A stretch of DNA of 64,000 bases from Dyella sp. GSA-30. GTDB lineage: Bacteria > Pseudomonadota > Gammaproteobacteria > Xanthomonadales > Rhodanobacteraceae. The translations under genes were made by a program, and so were the position numbers. Where the stretch lies: contig NZ_AP027042.1 of assembly GCF_027924605.1 (NCBI RefSeq), positions 1,837,524 through 1,901,523 on the forward strand, in the 5' to 3' direction. How positions within the stretch are numbered: position 1 is the first letter of the stretch; every line of letters begins with the position of its first letter. The notes below the pieces were generated by a model. It saw nothing but the letters and a program-made list of their open reading frames with translations, searched no databases and had not been told where the DNA came from. Positions 1 through 9,748 of the stretch are shown here, in pieces.

Positions 1-77
1 CGTTCGGCAAACCCGAATCCGTTCTTTACGATGTGAAATACGTGCTGCCGCGCGATGCGGTGGACGGGAGGTTGTAA
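1..77 (+). CDS. Nucleotide-sugar dehydrogenase, C-terminal end only
   Basis: The window opens inside a reading frame (first full codon at base 3) that ends with TAA at 75-77. The last residues include YDVKYVLPRDAVDGRL. This tail resembles the C-terminus of TviB/VipA-type UDP-sugar 6-dehydrogenases, which typically end in a DVK...LP...VDGRL pattern. It stops 3 bases before the next gene, an epimerase of the same pathway type, so the two probably form an operon making a UDP-uronic acid. Only about 24 residues are visible, so the family call rests on this tail and the neighbour. Confidence 0.6.
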   Translation, partial: FGKPESVLYDVKYVLPRDAVDGRL

Positions 78-80
78 GCG

Positions 81-1088
81 ATGAAGATCCTGGTCACCGG
101 CACGGCCGGCTTTATCGGATCGCATGTGGCGCTCAAGCTGCTCGAGCGCGGCGACGAAGTGATCGGCCTGGACAATCTCAACGACTACTACGATGTGTCG
201 TTGAAGAAGGCGCGGCTGGCCCGCTTCGAGGGTCGCGCCGGTTATACGCATGTGCATGCCGACCTGGCCGATCGCATGGCCATGGAGAAGCTGTTTGCCG
301 AGCACCGTCCGCAGCGTGTCGTGCATCTGGCTGCGCAGGCCGGTGTGCGTTACGCGGCACAGAATCCGCACGTCTACATCAGCAGCAATGTCACAGGCTT
401 TCTGCACGTGCTTGAGGGCTGCCGCCACCACGGCGTGGAGCATCTGGTGTTTGCGTCGACCAGTTCGGTCTACGGCGCCAATACGACGATGCCGTTTTCG
501 GAACATCAGTCGGCCGAACATCCGTTGACGTTGTATGCCGCCAGCAAGAAAGCCAATGAGCAGATGGCGCACAGTTACGCGCACCTGTACCGCATCCCCA
601 GCACTGGCTTGCGCTTCTTCACCGTGTATGGTCCCTGGGGGCGCCCGGATATGGCGCTGTTCCTGTTTACCAAGGCCATCCTCGCGGGCGAGCCGATCAA
701 GGTGTTCAACCACGGCAAGCACAAGCGCAGCTTCACGTTTATCGACGATATCGTCGAGGGTGTGATTCGCACGCTGGATAAAGTCCCCGGTCCCGATCCG
801 GACTGGAACAGTGCTGCGCCCGATCCGGCCAGCAGTAATGCGCCATATCGTATCTACAACATCGGTAACGAGCGGCCGGTAGAACTGCTGCGCTATATCG
901 AAGTGCTGGAAGAGTGCCTCGGGCGGAAGGCCCGGATGGAGATGCTTCCGCTACAGGCCGGCGACGTACCCGATACCGAAGCGGACGTGTCCAGTCTGAT
1001 CGACGCCGTGGGCTATCGCCCGAAGGTGTCGGTGGAAGAGGGCGTTCGCCAGTTCGTCGATTGGTATTTGCAATACCAGCCTCGTTGA
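81..1088 (+). CDS. NAD-dependent epimerase, UDP-glucuronate 4-epimerase type
   Basis: This is a 335-residue extended short-chain dehydrogenase/reductase. The N-terminal nucleotide-binding motif TGTAGFIGS spans about residues 6-14, TSSVYG lies at 127-132, and the catalytic pair is Y152 and K156 (YAASK). The stretch [15 protein letters not shown] after the second beta strand is typical of the CapI/LspL group that interconverts UDP-glucuronate and UDP-galacturonate. Length matches the family. It begins 3 bases after a sugar dehydrogenase end, so the product of that enzyme is the likely substrate. The dehydrogenase tail looks more TviB-like than Ugd-like, so an N-acetylated uronate substrate is also possible. 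Confidence 0.85.
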   Translation: MKILVTGTAGFIGSHVALKLLERGDEVIGLDNLNDYYDVSLKKARLARFEGRAGYTHVHADLADRMAMEKLFAEHRPQRVVHLAAQAGVRYAAQNPHVYISSNVTGFLHVLEGCRHHGVEHLVFASTSSVYGANTTMPFSEHQSAEHPLTLYAASKKANEQMAHSYAHLYRIPSTGLRFFTVYGPWGRPDMALFLFTKAILAGEPIKVFNHGKHKRSFTFIDDIVEGVIRTLDKVPGPDPDWNSAAPDPASSNAPYRIYNIGNERPVELLRYIEVLEECLGRKARMEMLPLQAGDVPDTEADVSSLIDAVGYRPKVSVEEGVRQFVDWYLQYQPR

Positions 1089-1132
1089 TCGCTTGCCAAC
1101 CGTTCCCACCCCTGTCCTGTAAGGAGATCCCC

Positions 1133-1633
1133 ATGTCTACAGTCACTCTCAAAGGCAATCCCGTTCACGTCGACGGATCCCTGCCGGCCACCGGCGCTAC
1201 CGCACCGGCATTCTCGCTGGTCGCCAAAGATCTCAAGAATGTCACGCTGGCTGACTTCGCCGGCAAGCGCAAAGTCCTGAATATTTTCCCCAGCGTCGAC
1301 ACGCCGACCTGCGCTACTTCGGTGCGTCATTTCAACCAGGATGCCAGCAGCCTCGATAACGCCGTGGTGCTGTGCATCTCCGCCGATCTGCCGTTCGCCC
1401 AGGCGCGCTTTTGCGGCGCCGAAGGCCTGGAGAACGTCGTTACGCTGTCGACCATGCGTGGTGCCGCTTTCCTGAAGGATTACGGCGTGGCCATCGCCGA
1501 CGGCCCGCTGGCCGGTCTGGCAGCGCGTGCGGTCGTCGTGCTGGACGAGCATGACAAGGTGCTGCACACCGAACTGGTGGGCGAGATCGCGCATGAGCCC
1601 AACTACGATGCGGCACTGGCTGCATTGAAGTAA
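1133..1633 (+). CDS. tpx: Thiol peroxidase Tpx (atypical 2-Cys peroxiredoxin)
   Basis: The 166-residue product reduces hydroperoxides using thioredoxin. The peroxidatic cysteine is C60 in PSVDTPTC and the resolving cysteine is C94 in [12 protein letters not shown]; this spacing is that of bacterial Tpx. The ATG at 1133 is chosen because a good ribosome site (AAGGAG, 1121-1126) precedes it. The frame stays open about 220 bases further upstream into the epimerase gene, but that extension has no family similarity. A strong terminator follows the stop codon. The gene stands alone between the epimerase and the convergent gap gene. Confidence 0.95.
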   Translation: MSTVTLKGNPVHVDGSLPATGATAPAFSLVAKDLKNVTLADFAGKRKVLNIFPSVDTPTCATSVRHFNQDASSLDNAVVLCISADLPFAQARFCGAEGLENVVTLSTMRGAAFLKDYGVAIADGPLAGLAARAVVVLDEHDKVLHTELVGEIAHEPNYDAALAALK

Positions 1634-1647
1634 CTCAAAAATAGAGC

Positions 1648-1680
1648 AAAAAAAAGCCGGGCGCGATGCCCGGCTTTTTT
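1648..1680. terminator. Bidirectional intrinsic terminator between tpx and gap
   Basis: A 7-bp GC stem (GCCGGGC, 1656-1662, with GCCCGGC, 1668-1674) has a 5-base loop. An A run lies on the left and a T run (1675-1680) on the right, so it can work for both convergent genes. Confidence 0.9.
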
Positions 1681-1693
1681 ATCGGAACAAAGC

Positions 1694-2707
1694 TTACTTC
1701 GCGGCCATCAACGCCTTGGTCATATCCAACATGCGGTTGGAGAAGCCCCACTCGTTGTCGTACCAGCTCAGCACCTTCACCAGCGTACCGCCCATGACAC
1801 GTGTCTGCGTCGCGTCGTAGGTGGAGGAGGCCGGGTTGTGGTTGAAGTCGATCGATACCAGCGGCTTGGTGTTGACGGCCAGGATGCCCTTCAGCGCGCC
1901 GTTGGCCGCTTCGTTGATCGCGGCGTCGATTTCTTCCTTGCTGGTTTCACGTGCGGCAACGAAGGTCAGGTCGACGACCGACACGTTGATGGTCGGTACG
2001 CGAATGGCGAAACCGTCCAGCTTGCCGTTGAGCTGCGGCAGCACCAGGCCGACCGCGGCGGCGGCGCCGGTCTTGGCCGGGATCTGGCTGTGCGTGGCGC
2101 TACGGGCGCGGCGCAGGTCCGGGTGATACACGTCGGTCAGCACCTGGTCGTTGGTGTAGGCGTGAATCGTCGTCATCAGGCCGTGCACGATGCCGATCTT
2201 TTCGTGCAGTACCTTGGCCAGCGGGGCCAGGCAGTTGGTGGTGCACGAGGCGTTGGAGATGACCTGGTGCTTGGCGGTCAGCTGGTCGTCGTTGACGCCG
2301 AAGACGAAGGTACCGTCCACATCTTTGTCGCCCGGGGCCGAGATGATCACCTTCTTGGCGCCGCCGGCGATATGCGCGCTGGCCTTGGCCTTGGAGGTGA
2401 AGAAGCCGGTGGACTCCAGGACCACGTCCACACCCAGGTCGCCCCAGGGCAGCTTGGACGGATCGCGTTCGGCCAACACCTTGATGCGGTCGCCGTTGAC
2501 GATCAGGTCGCCACCGTCCACCGACACCTGGCCCGGGAAGCGGCCATGGGCGGTGTCGTACTGGGTGAGATGCGCATTGGTCTCGGCGTCGCCAAGATCG
2601 TTGACCGCGACGATCTGAAACTCGTTGGTGCGGCCGGATTCGTACAGCGCGCGCAGCGTATTGCGGCCGATACGACCGTAACCATTGATGGCAACCTTGA
2701 TGGCCAT
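1694..2707 (-). CDS. gap: Glyceraldehyde-3-phosphate dehydrogenase, type I
   Basis: The 337-residue enzyme converts glyceraldehyde 3-phosphate to 1,3-bisphosphoglycerate in glycolysis. The Rossmann motif NGYGRIGR is at about 8-15, the catalytic cysteine is C155 in [12 protein letters not shown], and the partner histidine is H182 (TTIHAYT). VNDL at about 35-38 is the usual NAD-preferring sequence. The start has a GGAGGA site 9 bases upstream. Other glycolytic genes (pyk, fba, tkt, pgk) lie within 15 kb but in separate units. It ends against the terminator it shares with tpx. Confidence 0.97.
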   Translation of the reverse strand: MAIKVAINGYGRIGRNTLRALYESGRTNEFQIVAVNDLGDAETNAHLTQYDTAHGRFPGQVSVDGGDLIVNGDRIKVLAERDPSKLPWGDLGVDVVLESTGFFTSKAKASAHIAGGAKKVIISAPGDKDVDGTFVFGVNDDQLTAKHQVISNASCTTNCLAPLAKVLHEKIGIVHGLMTTIHAYTNDQVLTDVYHPDLRRARSATHSQIPAKTGAAAAVGLVLPQLNGKLDGFAIRVPTINVSVVDLTFVAARETSKEEIDAAINEAANGALKGILAVNTKPLVSIDFNHNPASSTYDATQTRVMGGTLVKVLSWYDNEWGFSNRMLDMTKALMAAK

Positions 2708-2883
2708 GAGACAGCGTCCTCCGACAGTGATGGGGGCAGCAAAAGCGGCCCAGCTCGGGCCGCCAAAGCCGGCATTTTAGCGCGAACCGGGGGCGGACCC
2801 CAGCCGGCAGGGGCCGATGTCGCAAAAACAAGCGTCGAACCCTATGGCAGAATCCCAGGTTCACTCGCAGGGGAACCGACTTC

Positions 2884-3699
2884 ATGACGATTCATCGCCG
2901 CCTGGCCGTTGCTGTGCTTGCCTTTCTGGGCGTTGCGCCCCTGGCCCAGGCTTGGGGGCCGCTCGGCCATAGCGTGGTCGCTGAACTGGCCCAGCGCCAC
3001 TTGAGCCCGGCTGCCAAGGCCGAGGTCGAGCATTTGTTGTCGTTGGAGAACAAGACCAGCTTGGCCGACGTCTCCAGCTGGGCGGACGAAATCCGCAACG
3101 ATGCGAATCAGCAGGACCTGTGGAAGAACACGCGCGGCTTGCACTACATCAACTTCACCAGCGAAAAATGCAACTACGTGCCACCGCGCGACTGCCCTGA
3201 CGGCCACTGCGTCGTCGCGGCCATCGATCATTACGCCGAAATCCTGGCCGACAAGAAACAGTCCGACGCGACGCGTCTGGAAGCGCTGAAGTTCGTGGTG
3301 CACTTTATCGGCGACGAGCATCAGCCGTTGCATGCCGGTTACCGCGATGACAAGGGCGGTAACGACTACCAGGTGCAGATGAACGGCAAGGGCAGCAACC
3401 TGCATCGCGTATGGGATTCGAGCCTGCTGCTCACTCATAGCAACGACTGGAAAGCCTATGCCGACGAACTCGATAAACGCGGCATGGTGACCCTGCCTCC
3501 AACCATCGCGCCGTTTGACAACTCCTTCGCCCAGTGGGCGGAAGAATCCTGCCGCGCTACGGCGCAGCCGGGCTTCTACCCCAAGGGGCACAAGATCGAC
3601 GACGCTTACGTAAAAGCCGAGTTGCCGCTGGCCGAGGAACGGCTGCGCGACGCCGGCAGGCGCCTTGCGGAAGTGCTGAATATTGCGCTGAGCAATTGA
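2884..3699 (+). CDS. Secreted S1/P1-type nuclease
   Basis: This 271-residue protein has a signal peptide cleaved after AQA at residue 23. The mature chain would begin WGPLGH, so the N-terminal Trp (W24) and H29 can serve as zinc ligands exactly as in P1 nuclease. The other trinuclear-zinc ligands are recognisable: D in ASWADE, H in GLHYINF, the H/D/H set in HFIGDEHQPLH, and H and D in LHRVWDSSL. The family cleaves single-stranded DNA or RNA in the periplasm or outside the cell and releases 5'-nucleotides. It is a single-gene unit divergent from gap. Confidence 0.92.
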   Translation: MTIHRRLAVAVLAFLGVAPLAQAWGPLGHSVVAELAQRHLSPAAKAEVEHLLSLENKTSLADVSSWADEIRNDANQQDLWKNTRGLHYINFTSEKCNYVPPRDCPDGHCVVAAIDHYAEILADKKQSDATRLEALKFVVHFIGDEHQPLHAGYRDDKGGNDYQVQMNGKGSNLHRVWDSSLLLTHSNDWKAYADELDKRGMVTLPPTIAPFDNSFAQWAEESCRATAQPGFYPKGHKIDDAYVKAELPLAEERLRDAGRRLAEVLNIALSN

Positions 3700-3717
3700 T
3701 TCGGTCGTGACGGGATA

Positions 3718-3794
3718 GTGGGTCGCGGCTGAAGCCGCTCCTACAAGCTAGCGATGCTCAGCCAGTTTGTAAGAGCGACTTCAGTCGCGACCGG
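3718..3794. repeat. REP-like pair in inverted orientation
   Basis: Two arms face each other: GGTCGCGGCTGAAGCCGCTC at 3721-3740 and its near-complement at about 3765-3793 (AGAGCGACTTCAGTCGCGACC). Each arm also has its own short internal palindrome (GCGGCTgaAGCCGC). A partly degenerate member of the same family is at 20738-20805. The form matches REP elements of Pseudomonas and Xanthomonadales, which are often mobilised by RAYT transposases; no RAYT gene is in this window. Confidence 0.8.
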
Positions 3795-3801
3795 CAGTAA
3801 C

Positions 3802-5799
3802 TCAAGGCGAGGCGTTGGCTACCGTTGTGGCCTGGCCGTGGCCGATATTGCGATCCAGGAACTCCAGCATTTTTTCATAGGCTTGCTGGCTGTGCTCCGG
3901 CACGAAGAAGCCGTGACCTTCGTCGGGCATGACCAGTTGCTCGTAGTGTTTGTTGTTCTTGTCGAGCGCTTTGGTCATCTCGTAAAAGTTCTTGATGGGA
4001 ACGCGCGGGTCCTTGCCGCCATGCAGAAGCAGCACATTGGACTTGATCTTGGGCACGCCGCTAAGCGGTGATCGAGCCAACAGATCGTCGCGATCGTCAC
4101 CCAGCGCCAGGCTCAAATAGCTGCGCCCCACTTTGCTTTCTCGCGTGTCGCTATCGTCAAGTTGCACACGCAAATCATATACGCCTGCATAACCTATGGC
4201 GCACTTGTAGAGATCGGGTTCGCGTACGACGCCTTCCAGTGCCGCATAGCCACCGTAGCTGGCGCCGTAGATGCATACGCCCTGCCGCGTAGCGTAGCCT
4301 TGGTCGATCGCCCAATGTGTTGCATCGGTCAGATCGTCCTGCATGGTGAGGCCCCATTTGCGGTACCCCAGTTGCTGGAACCACCCGCCATAGCCGCCCG
4401 ATCCCCGATAGTTGATCTGCAGTACCGCGTAGCCACGCGAGGCGAACAGTTGTACTTCGCGGTTGTATCCCCATTCGTCGGAGATGCCATGTGGGCCGCC
4501 GTGAGGCAAAACGATCAGCGGGTAAGGCTTGCTGCCCTTGGGTAAAGTAATGAAGCCATGCAATGGAAGGCCATCACGTGAGGTGAGGCTCACGGGTTCC
4601 ATGGCGTGCATCTGCTCCGGATCGATCTGCGGCATGACCTTCACGAGATGGCCAGCCTGCATCGTATCCAGATTGAAAATGTAAAAGTCACCAGGATTGC
4701 GATCGCTGCTCACCGACACCACGGCGCGTTTACCGTCGTCGGTGAAACTGGTGAAAAGGACGAGCTGCCCCGGGAAGCTGGCCTGGAGGGCTTTGGTGAT
4801 TTTTGCCTCCTGACTATTTTCATCGAGGAAATGCAAGGACCTTTTCCCGTCTTGCGTGACGATGGCATAGAAGTCCTTGCCATCGGCCGTGCGCAGCATT
4901 TCACCCGGGTCGGAAAACTCTCCGCGGTAAACCGGGGTGCGGGCGAGCGAGGTCATATCCATCAATTCGATGGCGTCAGCCTTCTTTCCCTCCGAGACAA
5001 GCACGTAGAGTTTGCTGTTATCTCGGTTGAAGCCCACCGGAGTCATGTTGATATTGGTTTTTGCCGGATCGTTGGCAAGCGACCATTCCGAGTCGTTGTC
5101 TTTTCGTACCCAGAGCGAAACGTGGGACGCATCCGCGCTGGCGAAGGCGGCGCGTGCTTGTCCAGCGTGATCGCTGACTACGCTGGCCCCCTCGATAGGC
5201 GCTTTGCCAACTTGAGTCACCTGGCCAGTATCTACATTGACGCGCTGGATCAATGGCGCTGCATTGCCGCTGCGTTGAAGAGCGTCGCTTTCGACGAGAA
5301 TTTCGTCAGGCGTTGCCAGTTTTCTCTCGATGACCCTGGCTCTTCCGCCATCGCCGTCATTCATGTGAATGAGATGTTTGCGGGCTCCAAACAGGTCAAG
5401 TTGCTTGTTCCCATCGACATCGATGGCAAAGATCTCGCCGGTTGCATACGGCGTGTCCAGTTTGTTGAACTTGACAGACAGCGAAGCGACCAGTCGCTCG
5501 TCATTGGCCCAGAAGTAGTTTGCAATGAGTGCGTCTTTACCCGAGTGAATAAACCGGATGATGCTGCCGGTTTTTCCGTCCAGAATGGCAAAGGCATTCT
5601 CGTGCGGGTTGTCCGGCATCGATATCACGGTCGCTATGTATTTACCGCTGGGTGACAGTTGCACCTCGGTAAAGTCAGCCTGCTTTACGAAATCAGCGAT
5701 TGGCTTTTGTGTGGTGGTTGCGGTCGGTGTATCCGCTGCTGCGGCACTACCGATGGCACACGACAATATGACGGCCCATAGCCGCGTCCTGGCATACAT
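3802..5799 (-). CDS. S9 family (prolyl-oligopeptidase-type) serine peptidase, copy 1
   Basis: The 665-residue exported peptidase has a signal peptide at about 1-21 (MYARTRLWAVILSC.., cut near AAAADT). A beta-propeller-like region runs to about 400, followed by an alpha/beta-hydrolase domain. Catalytic residues are S514 (GASYGGY), D597 (HGGKD) and H629 (DEGHGF). The start at 5799 is chosen for its signal peptide and the GGGGAAGGG site just upstream; the frame is open further but without family character. It is a tandem paralogue of the next gene and probably digests periplasmic or external peptides. It may be dipeptidyl- or acylaminoacyl-peptidase-like; the exact specificity cannot be read. 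Confidence 0.9.
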   Translation of the reverse strand: MYARTRLWAVILSCAIGSAAAADTPTATTTQKPIADFVKQADFTEVQLSPSGKYIATVISMPDNPHENAFAILDGKTGSIIRFIHSGKDALIANYFWANDERLVASLSVKFNKLDTPYATGEIFAIDVDGNKQLDLFGARKHLIHMNDGDGGRARVIERKLATPDEILVESDALQRSGNAAPLIQRVNVDTGQVTQVGKAPIEGASVVSDHAGQARAAFASADASHVSLWVRKDNDSEWSLANDPAKTNINMTPVGFNRDNSKLYVLVSEGKKADAIELMDMTSLARTPVYRGEFSDPGEMLRTADGKDFYAIVTQDGKRSLHFLDENSQEAKITKALQASFPGQLVLFTSFTDDGKRAVVSVSSDRNPGDFYIFNLDTMQAGHLVKVMPQIDPEQMHAMEPVSLTSRDGLPLHGFITLPKGSKPYPLIVLPHGGPHGISDEWGYNREVQLFASRGYAVLQINYRGSGGYGGWFQQLGYRKWGLTMQDDLTDATHWAIDQGYATRQGVCIYGASYGGYAALEGVVREPDLYKCAIGYAGVYDLRVQLDDSDTRESKVGRSYLSLALGDDRDDLLARSPLSGVPKIKSNVLLLHGGKDPRVPIKNFYEMTKALDKNNKHYEQLVMPDEGHGFFVPEHSQQAYEKMLEFLDRNIGHGQATTVANASP

Positions 5800-5997
5800 A
5801 GTTTGTCCCTTCCCCTGTTGCGACTCATGACAATGCGTCAAGGCGTCGGCGGTCAATCGGTGTCTGTAGCGTCGGCGTGTCTCAGGCACTGTCGACGCGA
5901 TCTCCCAGACTCCTCCGACTACCACAACGACGCGGAACCGACCCCTCGGTCCTGGTTCATCCTAGCTTTTCGGAAGCCTTTGCGAATATCCAATAAG

Positions 5998-8025
5998 TCA
6001 GGGTAGGCTCGAAATTTCTTTCGATCCGATATGCATGTCCAGAAAGTCGAGCATCTTCTGATACGCCTCCAGACGGTGCTTCTCCAGAAAGAAGCCATGC
6101 CCCTCGTCCGGTTCGGTCAATGACTCGTACGGTTTGTGCTGCTTGTCCAATGCGCGCGTGAACTCGCGGAAATTGGCGAAGGGCACGCGCTCATCTGCTC
6201 CACCATGGATCAGTAGCAGGGCCGCCTGGATGCGATCGACCCCGCTCAGCGGCGAGCGCCGCAACAGGTCGTCGCGATCATCGCCGAGCACCGTATTGAG
6301 GTAACTGGTGCCGCTGTTGGAGCGCTGCGTGTCGCTCTTGTCCAGCTGGATGCGCAGATCGTAGATGCCGGCATAGCCGATGGCGCAACGATAGAGCGAC
6401 GGCTCGCGCACGGTCGCTTCGACGGCTGCATAGCCGCCATAGCTCGCTCCATAGATGCAGATGCGTTTGGGATCGGCATAGCCTTGCTTGATCGCCCATT
6501 GTGTCGCGTCGGTCAGGTCGTCCTGCATGGCCTGACCCCACTGCCGGTAGCCGGCTTGCTGGAATGCCTGCCCATAACCACCCGAGCCACGGTAGTTGAG
6601 CTGCAACACGGCATAACCGTGATGGGCAAACAGCTGGGCTTCGCCGTCGTAGCCCCATTCGTCATCGATGCCGTGCGGGCCGCCGTGGGGCATGACAATG
6701 AGCGGGTGGGGTTTGTCGCCGGCCGGCTCGGTAAGAAAACCGTGCAGCGTCATCCCATCGCGTGCCTCTACCGTGATCGGCTGCATCGGGCGCATCTGCG
6801 GCGCCTCGATCCAATGGCGCCGGCTCAGCAGGTACTTGGCGCTCCTCGTCTCGAAATCGAACAGGAAATAGTCCCCGGGATTGAGGTCGCTGCTGACGCT
6901 GAGGATGGCCTGCTTGCCGTCACGGGTGAAATTGCTGAAAGCCACCAGGCGCCCTGGAAATTTTTCGCTCAGCGCTTTGTTCATCAGCGCTTCGGGGCTG
7001 TTCTCGTCGATGTAATGCAGGCCTGGTATGCCGTCCCGGGTAACGACGGCGTAGTAGTCCTTGCCATCGGCCGAAGGCAACAACTCGCCCGGATCGGCGA
7101 ACTGGCCGCGATAGACGAGTTCGCGCTTGCCGTTGTCCGGATCCATCAGCTCGATGGAGTCCGGGCCGGTGGCATGCGACACGCGAACATAGACCCGGCT
7201 GTTATCGCGGTTGAAGCCGATCGGCTCGATATTGATGCGCGACTTGTCCGAGTCGTTGAGCAGCCACCAGTTCTTGTCCTTTTCCAGGTCGCGACCCCAT
7301 AGGCGTAGACCCAGGTAGTCGCCACTGCCCAGTGCCAGGCGTACCCGGCCGGCATGATCGGCAACGAAATAGGCGTCGGCCGCCGGGGAAGTGTCGATGC
7401 GGCGGCTTCTGCCGGTGTCCACATCGAGCCGCTCGATCGTCGGCACCGCGCCCTTGCGACTGGTGGTGAACTCGCGCGCGGCGATCAGAATGTCATGGTT
7501 GTCGAGCAGTTGCGTATCGATCACGGTGGCTGCCGCTATGCGCTGCTCACCGCCACGCCGGTTGACCGTGGCGTCGTTCTTTGACGAACCACGGACCCCG
7601 AACAGGTACATGCCATGCTTGCCGTCGACGTCGGTGGCGATCAGCTCGCCCGTGGGTACCGGCGTATCGAGAAAGCCCATACGCGTGCTCAGGCTGGCGA
7701 CCAGGCGTCGGTTGCTTACCCAGAAATGGTGATAGATCTGGTCGCGGCTGCCCGAGGGGAAGCTATAGATCAGTTTGCTGGTATGCGTATCGATGATGGC
7801 CAGAACATTTTCGTAGGGACTGTCTGGCATCGGGATGACGGCGGAGACATAGTTGCCGTCCGGAGAAATCCGCACCTGGGTGAATTCGTCCGCGCGGACA
7901 AAGTCTTTCAGCGACGGGCTATGGGGTGGGGCAGTCGATGTCGACTCGGCGGGGTCAGCCTGGCTGGGCGACGTTGCGGTCAGAAAAACGATTAAGGCGG
8001 CGACGGCAAACCGATTCCATGACAT
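5998..8025 (-). CDS. S9 family (prolyl-oligopeptidase-type) serine peptidase, copy 2
   Basis: This 675-residue paralogue of the preceding peptidase has the same layout: signal peptide to about residue 23 (..TSPSQA), propeller-like domain, then hydrolase domain with S528 (GASYGGY), D611 (HGGAD) and H643 (DEGHGF). Long stretches match copy 1 (for example LNYRGSGGYG and GYAGIYDLR), so the pair arose by tandem duplication. The start at 8025 has a GGAAG site and a plausible signal peptide. The frame remains open to 9054, but that part lies antisense to pyk and has no family similarity. The gap to copy 1 is 198 bases, so each may have its own promoter. Confidence 0.9.
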   Translation of the reverse strand: MSWNRFAVAALIVFLTATSPSQADPAESTSTAPPHSPSLKDFVRADEFTQVRISPDGNYVSAVIPMPDSPYENVLAIIDTHTSKLIYSFPSGSRDQIYHHFWVSNRRLVASLSTRMGFLDTPVPTGELIATDVDGKHGMYLFGVRGSSKNDATVNRRGGEQRIAAATVIDTQLLDNHDILIAAREFTTSRKGAVPTIERLDVDTGRSRRIDTSPAADAYFVADHAGRVRLALGSGDYLGLRLWGRDLEKDKNWWLLNDSDKSRINIEPIGFNRDNSRVYVRVSHATGPDSIELMDPDNGKRELVYRGQFADPGELLPSADGKDYYAVVTRDGIPGLHYIDENSPEALMNKALSEKFPGRLVAFSNFTRDGKQAILSVSSDLNPGDYFLFDFETRSAKYLLSRRHWIEAPQMRPMQPITVEARDGMTLHGFLTEPAGDKPHPLIVMPHGGPHGIDDEWGYDGEAQLFAHHGYAVLQLNYRGSGGYGQAFQQAGYRQWGQAMQDDLTDATQWAIKQGYADPKRICIYGASYGGYAAVEATVREPSLYRCAIGYAGIYDLRIQLDKSDTQRSNSGTSYLNTVLGDDRDDLLRRSPLSGVDRIQAALLLIHGGADERVPFANFREFTRALDKQHKPYESLTEPDEGHGFFLEKHRLEAYQKMLDFLDMHIGSKEISSLP

Positions 8026-8193
8026 GCAGTAACTTCCACAAGGCGAGCGGGCGGGTGACAACGTCCCTGTCATGCTAGCGCAACGTTTGGCCTCCCATGA
8101 CAGGTGGCGCCGGCAGGGATAAGAACGAGGTCCCATCGATACATTCGTATGCAGAGGTTTAGACGGCCATAAAAGTTCTGGTAGTCTCCCCGG

Positions 8194-9666
8194 ATGACCA
8201 ATGAAACCTTCACGCGGCGCACCAAAATTGTCGCCACCCTGGGCCCCGCGACCGACGCGCCGGGCATGTTGCAACGGATCATCACCGAAGGTGTGGACGT
8301 TGTTCGCCTGAATCTCTCGCACGGCCAGCCGGACGATCACCGTGCGCGTGCGAATGCTGTGCGCGAGGCTGCCGCTACGGTGGGGCGCGAAGTCGGCATC
8401 CTTGCCGACCTGCAAGGCCCCAAGATCCGTGTCGAGCGTTTCGGTAACGGTCCGGTCGAACTGCGAGAGGGTGATCCCTTCGTGCTCGACTGCCGCCCCG
8501 GTACGCCGCCGGGCGACAACACGCGCGTCGGCGTGAGCTATTACGATTTGCCCAGGGACGTCAGCCCGGGCGACGTGTTGCTGCTCGACGATGGCCTGGT
8601 GGCGATGACCGTGGAAGAGGTCGTCGGCAGCGAAATCCGCTGTCGCGTGCTGATCGGCGGCAAGCTGTCCGACCGCAAGGGCCTCAATCGCCAGGGTGGT
8701 GGTCTCTCGGTCGATGCGTTGTCCGACAAGGACAAGGCCGACATCAAGCTCGCCGCGGAAATTGGCGCCGATTTTCTTGCCGTGTCCTTTGTGCGCTCCG
8801 CCGCGGATATGGAGCAGGCGCGTCGACTGATGCGCGAAGCGGGCGGTAATGCCGCGCTGGTGGCCAAGATCGAGCGCGCCGATGCGATCCCGGTGCTGGG
8901 CGAAATCATCGACGCATCCGACGTTGTGATGGTGGCGCGCGGCGACCTGGGCGTGGAAATCGGCGACGCCGAGCTGCCCGGCCTGCAGAAAAAGATCATT
9001 CGCGAAGCCGTGCAGCGTAATCGCGCGGTCATCACCGCAACGCAAATGTTGCAATCGATGGTGCGCTCGCCAATCCCGACGCGTGCCGAAGTGCTCGACG
9101 TCGCCAATGCGGTGATCGACGGCACCGACGCGGTGATGCTGTCAGAAGAATCCGCAGCCGGTGCGCATCCGGACAAGGCGGTGGCTGCCTTGCGGCGTAT
9201 CTGTCTGGGCGCCGAGCGTCAGTTCGAGCCGAAGGAAGATCTCGCCACGGCCGGCCATCGCATCGACCGTACCGACCAGGCCATTGCGTTGGCCGCGATG
9301 GTGTTAGCGGGTGAGGTTGGTTGCCGCGCGATCGTGGCGTTGACCGAATCGGGCGCGACCGCGCAGTGGCTGTCGCGCTATCGCAGCGCTGTGCCGATCT
9401 ATGCGCTGTCGCCGTTTGCCGATGCCCGTCGCCGCATGCTGATGCTGCGCGACGTGCAGCCGGTCGAGTTCACCCATGCCGGCCAGACCATGGCGGCATC
9501 GGCCCGTCAGGCGGTGCAGGAACTGTTCGCCCAGGGCAAGCTGGCTGAAGGCGATCGCGTGGTGGTGACGCATGGCGACCATGTCGGTCGCGGCGGTGGC
9601 ACCAATACGGTCAAGCTGCTTTCGGTCGGCGCGGAAGGCATGGTGGAAAGCTTGCGCGATCTGTAA
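8194..9666 (+). CDS. pyk: Pyruvate kinase
   Basis: The 490-residue enzyme makes pyruvate and ATP from phosphoenolpyruvate. Diagnostic segments are RRTKIVATLGPAT near the N-terminus, the active-site lysine region AKIERADAI (about 224-232), the metal-binding MVARGDLGVE (about 246-255), and TATQMLQSMV...PTRAEVLDVANAV following it. The C-terminal domain (about 350-490) contains a TESGATAQWLSR segment typical of the allosteric region. The start is the first ATG, immediately before the conserved N-terminus; its ribosome site is weak. It is divergent from the S9 peptidases. Confidence 0.96.
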   Translation: MTNETFTRRTKIVATLGPATDAPGMLQRIITEGVDVVRLNLSHGQPDDHRARANAVREAAATVGREVGILADLQGPKIRVERFGNGPVELREGDPFVLDCRPGTPPGDNTRVGVSYYDLPRDVSPGDVLLLDDGLVAMTVEEVVGSEIRCRVLIGGKLSDRKGLNRQGGGLSVDALSDKDKADIKLAAEIGADFLAVSFVRSAADMEQARRLMREAGGNAALVAKIERADAIPVLGEIIDASDVVMVARGDLGVEIGDAELPGLQKKIIREAVQRNRAVITATQMLQSMVRSPIPTRAEVLDVANAVIDGTDAVMLSEESAAGAHPDKAVAALRRICLGAERQFEPKEDLATAGHRIDRTDQAIALAAMVLAGEVGCRAIVALTESGATAQWLSRYRSAVPIYALSPFADARRRMLMLRDVQPVEFTHAGQTMAASARQAVQELFAQGKLAEGDRVVVTHGDHVGRGGGTNTVKLLSVGAEGMVESLRDL

Positions 9667-9748
9667 AGGTCGGTTCGGTGACGATTACGCCGAGTGGGCG
9701 GCCTCTGCCTTACACTCGGCGCATCTCCACTGCTAGCAGGCCGCTGTC

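Noticed and set aside
1838-2887. 349-codon open frame on the plus strand opposite gap
   Set aside because: Antisense to a well-conserved gene; composition is low-complexity V/G/D typical of shadow frames.
8026-9054. N-terminal extension of the second S9 peptidase frame
   Set aside because: It lies antisense to pyk, precedes a good signal peptide and ribosome site at 8025, and shows no family residues.
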